Source: Chloroflexota bacterium (GTDB lineage Bacteria > Chloroflexota > Dormibacteria > CF-121). Taken from it: DNA of 8,832 nt. Positions 5,234 to 8,832 of this stretch are shown in pieces. The stretch lies in assembly GCA_005889395.1 (NCBI GenBank), contig VBFX01000186.1:1-8832 (forward strand), written 5' to 3'. Positions within the stretch are counted from its first letter, which is position 1, and each line of letters opens with the position of its first letter. The notes beneath the pieces are model-generated. The model was not told the origin of the DNA, made no database searches, and was given only the letters and a program-made list of their open reading frames with translations. The position numbers and the translations under genes are program-made.

Positions 5234-6452
5234 AGGCCTTCGCGAGAATCTCGAGCGGGTGGGCGGAGGTCGCGCCGGCGCCGTGTTCGACCTGCATGCG
5301 ACAGGTCTCGCAGTCGGCGAGCACGTAGTCACTACCGGCGGCCTTGACCGCTTCGAAGAGGCGGCTGCCGATCTTCATGGAGAGGTCGTATTTCTCGACC
5401 TTGACGCCGAACGTCCCCGAGATGCCGCAGCATCCTTCGTCGACCTCCTCGAGGTGGACGCCGGGGATCAGCCGCAGCAACCGCATCGCCGGGTAGCCGA
5501 TGCCGTGGGACTTCAGGTGGCAGGGCGCGTGATACAGCAGGCGCATGGGAACCGTCTGAAAGTCCGTGTCCAGCTCACCCGCCTCGTGGAGCATCCAGAG
5601 GTATTCCATGATGTCGTAGGTTTTCGCCCCGAGGCGCTCCGATCCGGGGATGTCGAGCAGATGGCCGTAATCGTGCTTCAACATCAACCCGCAGGAGGTC
5701 GAGCTGGCCACGATGTCCATCTCCTCTGCAAGCGGAGTCAGATGCCTGACGTTCTGCCGGCCGTAGCGGCGGGCCAGGTCCATGTTGGAGTTGACCACGG
5801 CGGGGATGCCGCAACACTGCTGATGCGGGACGACGACCTCGATCCCATTGCGCTCGAGAATGGCGACCGCCCGCTCGCCCAGGCGCCGGTCGTTGTAATT
5901 GACCCAGCAGCCGTAGAAGTACGCGACTTTCCGTCGTGAATTGACGGGTCGCGGGTGGCGCTTGAACCATCGCTCGAAGGTCAGCCACTGGTACTTTGGC
6001 AGGGGGCGTCGACGGTGGATCCCCACGAAGCGCTCCATCAGCACGCGGAAGAGCGGGTTGCGATTCCCGAAGTTCGCGAGCGGCGCGGTCATGCTGCCCA
6101 GCTTTCCGAGCAGTCTCGTTCGCCCCAGCACCCAGTCCCGAAGGCTGCGGCCCTTCTCGCGGGCCCCCTGGTTCTGGGCACGCCGGATGTACTCCTGGAT
6201 GCTGACCTGTGATGGACAGGTCACCTCGCAGAGCTTGCACCCGGAGCAGAGGTCGAGGCCCGGGGTGACGGCCGCCTCCTGCGGCGAGCGAAACCGTTCC
6301 ATGTCCGGGCCGAGGGCCTTGGGACCGCGAAAGATATCGGTCGAGCGCGCAACCGGACAGACGGTGTTGCAGGCGGTGCACTTGGTGCAAGCCTCGACGG
6401 AGGCTTCTTCTTCGACGGTGTCCGTCGTCGGCTCGAACTCCTCGGTGATCAT
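5220..6452 (-). CDS. glpC: anaerobic glycerol-3-phosphate dehydrogenase subunit C
   Basis: GlpC is the iron-sulfur subunit that anchors the GlpAB dimer at the membrane and passes electrons from glycerol-3-phosphate oxidation to quinones. The 410-residue product (E. coli GlpC is about 396) has two [4Fe-4S] ferredoxin motifs: C22, C25, C28, C32 and C69, C72, C75, C79. Two cysteine-rich CCG domains follow, with C182 and C213-C214 (HQQCCGIP) in the first, and C311 (APCHLKSH), C341-C342 (DEGCCGISGTFG) and C381/C384 (ADCETC) in the second. All expected cysteines appear intact. The ATG at 6452 overlaps the glpB stop in ATGA, so translation is coupled; an open frame upstream lies inside glpB and is not used. 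Related proteins (GlcF, LutA, HdrD) share the layout, but the glpA-glpB context settles the identity. Confidence 0.95.
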   Translation of the reverse strand: MITEEFEPTTDTVEEEASVEACTKCTACNTVCPVARSTDIFRGPKALGPDMERFRSPQEAAVTPGLDLCSGCKLCEVTCPSQVSIQEYIRRAQNQGAREKGRSLRDWVLGRTRLLGKLGSMTAPLANFGNRNPLFRVLMERFVGIHRRRPLPKYQWLTFERWFKRHPRPVNSRRKVAYFYGCWVNYNDRRLGERAVAILERNGIEVVVPHQQCCGIPAVVNSNMDLARRYGRQNVRHLTPLAEEMDIVASSTSCGLMLKHDYGHLLDIPGSERLGAKTYDIMEYLWMLHEAGELDTDFQTVPMRLLYHAPCHLKSHGIGYPAMRLLRLIPGVHLEEVDEGCCGISGTFGVKVEKYDLSMKIGSRLFEAVKAAGSDYVLADCETCRMQVEHGAGATSAHPLEILAKAYGHG

Positions 6453-7708
6453 GCGGCCAGCGCCTCCTGCGCTGCGCGGTATCCGGTGGCGATCGCCATC
6501 CCGCCGCGCGACTTGGTCCCCGTTGGATCGTATCCCGCCATCGCGCCCCCGGCGCAAAACACATTTCGCGCCAGCGGCTTGCCGTTTTCGTCCGCCGGCT
6601 GGAGGCGATCGGTGAGCGCGTAGCCGACCTGCTCAAACGGTTGCGTGGAAAACAACGACTCCGCGGTGCGATCCGTCGGGACCTTGTTCCACGCGATCGG
6701 CTGGTGGAAAAAGGGATCGCGCACGGTGTGCACGCCGGCGCGGAACGCTCCGTCGACCCAGTCCTCCAGGGCCACGACGTAGGCGGCGGCTTCGACGGGA
6801 AGCTCGTGGCCCGCTGCTTTGAGGAGGATGCTACGGCAGCGTCCATCCGTGACCTCCGCGGCGTGCCCCGGCGCCGCCCAGATGATCTCGATGCCGGCCT
6901 CTTGCAAGTGCTTGCGGAGCCGGTCGAAGAGCCGAGGCGCGATGACGGACGGTGGGACGGTTGGGATCTCGAAGATCGGATGGCCCACTGCCCGCTGAAA
7001 CGCCGCAAAGGTCTCGTTGGGCCTGGTCAGCCCCAGCACGCCGGGCACACCGATGCGGACACCGTCGCCGACGCGCTCGCGCAGCTCAGCGGCAACGGCA
7101 TCCCGGAAGGTGGCGTCCTCGAAGCTACGGGCCAGGTCGACCGAGGTGAAAAGGCGGTCGGGGCCGTACCCCGGCGCCGTCACGCGAACCGCCGACACAG
7201 CGGCGGCGCCCCACTGGCGTTCGAGGTTGGACGCGGCGAGCTCAGGCGCGAAATCCCGGTAGCCGGTGAATCCGCAGAGGACGATCGGTTCCGGCCGGCT
7301 CAGGTCGCCGGCGGTCATGCTCGCGGGAGCGAGGCAGCATGGCTTGGGCGTGCCGGTGGCGGTCGGCAGCAGGAAGTTGCGGTTGAGCGCGCCTTCCCAG
7401 GCGAGGCCGGCCTCCTTGAACCACTCGAGCATCAGCCGAGTACTGGCATGGACGGCGTCGATTCCGGCGCGCGCATAGGGATGGGTCGGTTCGCGGGTGA
7501 TCAGCCGCGCCACCGCCTCGGCCGGGTCCGCCACGGGTTCGGTGGAGGTCGCCGTCGGGTAGCCGATAACGTCGACCGTGGCAAACAGAAAGTAGAGCGA
7601 GGAGAGGCCGGGCCATACGAGGACCACCTGGCGCCCCGACTGTTGGATCGTTCGCGCGGCGGCCAGCGCCGAAAGCCCGGTGCCGATCACGGCGACATCG
7701 GTCTTCAT
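6449..7708 (-). CDS. glpB: anaerobic glycerol-3-phosphate dehydrogenase subunit B
   Basis: GlpB is the flavin-containing partner of GlpA in the GlpABC complex, which oxidises sn-glycerol-3-phosphate to DHAP under low oxygen. The product has 419 residues, the same as E. coli GlpB from memory. It starts with a Rossmann dinucleotide fold (VAVIGTGLSALAAARTIQQS). Its third glycine is Ala (GTGLSA), a tolerated variation of GxGxxG. VPPSVIAPRLFDRLRKHL is a typical GlpB segment, and the C-terminus has the second flavin-binding block FCAGGAMAGYDPTG with SRGGMAIATGYRAA. The ATG at 7708 overlaps the glpA stop in ATGA and places MKTDVAVIG at the expected start; a longer open frame upstream runs inside glpA and is ignored. 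Gene order A-B-C matches the enterobacterial operon. Confidence 0.94.
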   Translation of the reverse strand: MKTDVAVIGTGLSALAAARTIQQSGRQVVLVWPGLSSLYFLFATVDVIGYPTATSTEPVADPAEAVARLITREPTHPYARAGIDAVHASTRLMLEWFKEAGLAWEGALNRNFLLPTATGTPKPCCLAPASMTAGDLSRPEPIVLCGFTGYRDFAPELAASNLERQWGAAAVSAVRVTAPGYGPDRLFTSVDLARSFEDATFRDAVAAELRERVGDGVRIGVPGVLGLTRPNETFAAFQRAVGHPIFEIPTVPPSVIAPRLFDRLRKHLQEAGIEIIWAAPGHAAEVTDGRCRSILLKAAGHELPVEAAAYVVALEDWVDGAFRAGVHTVRDPFFHQPIAWNKVPTDRTAESLFSTQPFEQVGYALTDRLQPADENGKPLARNVFCAGGAMAGYDPTGTKSRGGMAIATGYRAAQEALAA

Positions 7709-8832
7709 CGGTGGCCCGCGACCGTGGCAGGCTCTGCCACGACAGGGGGAGGGAGCGGCTGGGCCCAGAACACGTGGCGAACTCCACGCCAGCGCGTCTC
7801 GAGGAAGTCCGCCATCGCCCGGGTCGCGCTTGCACCATCGAGGCCGCGGTCGCTGACCAGCCGCGCCGCCAGTCGGTAGGAGCAGATGGCGGCCTGGCAT
7901 GGGCCCATCCCGGAGCGGGTCCGGCGGCGGACGTCCTCGAGGTCGCGTACCGCGGGGTCCTTGAGCCAGGGCGCGACGTCTTGCGGTCGCACCAGCTCGC
8001 ACTCGCAGAGCAAAGGCTGCAGCGGCGGCTGGTCACCGTGTGGTTTGGGGACGCCGAGCACCGACGGACGGTGTCGCAACTGGTCGAGGGCTTCCTCCCG
8101 ATCGTTGAGGGGCACCTCGGCCGTGGTACACGGTGTCCTCACACCAAGGTGGCGGGCGGCAATGTCGACGACTCGTTCCGCCATCAACCGATAGGTCGTC
8201 ACCTTGCCGCCAACGATCGAGGTGAAGCCCTTAATGCCGTCGCGCTCCTGGTGGTCGATGACGGCGAAGTTGCGGCTCATCTCGCGGCCTTCCGCTTCCG
8301 CCCCAAGGTCGTACAAAGGCCGCACGCCGGCGTAGGCGCGCATGGCGCGTGCGGTCGTGACGCCGTCCAGCATCATGGCACCCTCTTCGATCATGCGCCG
8401 CACTTCATCCCATTCGATGGGGAGGGTTTCCGGGTGCGGTACCTTCGCCGAGGTGGTCCCGAGAATCGATACGCTCAGCCCCGGAACGACGATGTCGCCG
8501 TCGCCCGGCTTGTGACAGCGATTGATCGCCGCGTGCGCCAGCCGCCGGGAGAGCACGACCATGGTTCCCTTGACCGGCACCACCTTGACCTCCACCCCGA
8601 GCAGGCGCGCCACCAGCCCGGACCAGGCGCCGGTGGCGTTGACCACCGACTGGCAGGCGATCGATGCTTCCTCGTTCGTCTTCGAATCGCGGATGCGCAC
8701 ACCGGTCAGGCGATCCCCGTCGCGAAGGAAACCGACGACTTCGGTGTGGGTCATCACTCGGGCGCCCCGGCGCCGCGCTGATTCCACGTTTCCCACCACC
8801 AGGTAGAAGGGGTCGAGGTGGCCATCCTCGGG
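7705..8832 (-). CDS. glpA: anaerobic glycerol-3-phosphate dehydrogenase subunit A, 5' end outside window
   Basis: GlpA is the catalytic FAD subunit of the anaerobic-type glycerol-3-phosphate dehydrogenase. The window holds the last 375 residues; roughly the first 150-170, including the N-terminal FAD-binding motif, lie beyond 8832, so no start is annotated. The fragment opens with EDGHLDPFYLV, matching the GlpA region before NALD-like helix. It continues with VVNATGAWSG, VPVKGTMVVL, NRCHKPGDGDIVVPG, ILGTTS, RAYAGVRPL and the flavin-binding IVGGKVTTYRLMAE. The C-terminal part is a BFD-like [2Fe-2S] domain with C276 and C278 (LLCECE) and C312 and C317 (GMGPCQAAIC) in fragment numbering, then FLETRWRGV. 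This C-terminal domain separates GlpA from the aerobic GlpD. It is the first visible gene of the operon; the promoter is off the right edge. Confidence 0.95.
   Translation of the reverse strand, partial: PEDGHLDPFYLVVGNVESARRRGARVMTHTEVVGFLRDGDRLTGVRIRDSKTNEEASIACQSVVNATGAWSGLVARLLGVEVKVVPVKGTMVVLSRRLAHAAINRCHKPGDGDIVVPGLSVSILGTTSAKVPHPETLPIEWDEVRRMIEEGAMMLDGVTTARAMRAYAGVRPLYDLGAEAEGREMSRNFAVIDHQERDGIKGFTSIVGGKVTTYRLMAERVVDIAARHLGVRTPCTTAEVPLNDREEALDQLRHRPSVLGVPKPHGDQPPLQPLLCECELVRPQDVAPWLKDPAVRDLEDVRRRTRSGMGPCQAAICSYRLAARLVSDRGLDGASATRAMADFLETRWRGVRHVFWAQPLPPPVVAEPATVAGHR

Noticed and set aside
5575..7008. Long minus-strand open frame across glpB and glpC in a different frame
   Set aside because: Ser/Arg/Pro-rich translation without motifs; it overlaps two genes whose motifs and ATGA junctions are clear.
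6641..7879. Long plus-strand open frame opposite glpB and the glpA end
   Set aside because: It crosses the antisense of two recognised genes and has no coherent domain; a codon-bias shadow.
7711..8781. Long plus-strand open frame opposite glpA
   Set aside because: It is antisense to clear GlpA coding sequence; the translation is His/Arg/Gly-rich without any family pattern, as expected in high-GC DNA.
1..8832. CRISPR array, tRNA, insertion sequence, phage or defence genes
   Set aside because: No regularly spaced repeats, cloverleaf-like sequences, transposase motifs or terminal inverted repeats were seen on either strand.

Overview
This is a GC-rich bacterial window in which every supported gene lies on the minus strand. 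Transcription therefore runs from high to low coordinates. GC content, NTG starts and gene content suit a high-GC soil-type bacterium (Actinomycetota, Chloroflexota or Candidatus Dormibacterota). The sequence alone does not fix the phylum. I see no tRNA, rRNA, CRISPR array, transposase, integrase or phage gene. No gene-free stretch exceeds 300 bases; the largest gap is about 115 bases (3325-3439).

Unit 1 (8832 down to about 3440) is a tightly packed glycerol catabolism operon. It reads glpA (5' end outside the window), glpB, glpC, dhaM, a PH/GRAM-like protein with a C-terminal SHOCT domain, and an aldo/keto reductase. glpA/glpB and glpB/glpC overlap by ATGA, and dhaM overlaps or abuts the glpC stop. 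GlpABC is the membrane-associated anaerobic-type glycerol-3-phosphate dehydrogenase that makes DHAP. DhaM is the PTS phosphoryl donor for dihydroxyacetone kinase, which also makes DHAP. The two routes thus converge in one transcript. The aldo/keto reductase has an apparent N-terminal deletion with a frameshift: its natural ATG opens a 25-codon dead-end frame while the rest of the enzyme sits in another frame. A short hairpin with a T-run overlaps its stop codon and probably ends this unit.

Unit 2 (about 3390 down to 1 and beyond) starts from a candidate promoter with a TTGACA box in the 3325-3439 gap. It encodes a 119-residue helical protein of unknown function, then three tandem paralogous lipoproteins resembling the LppX/LprAFG (LprG-like) group, then an ATP-dependent DNA ligase cut by the left edge at motif IV. 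The third lipoprotein has lost about 32 internal residues relative to its sisters and has no ATG or GTG start.

The points most worth a second look are the frameshifted aldo/keto reductase, the lipoprotein triplication with decay of one copy, and the dhaM-glpABC linkage. I did not find convincing evidence for a wholly new system.
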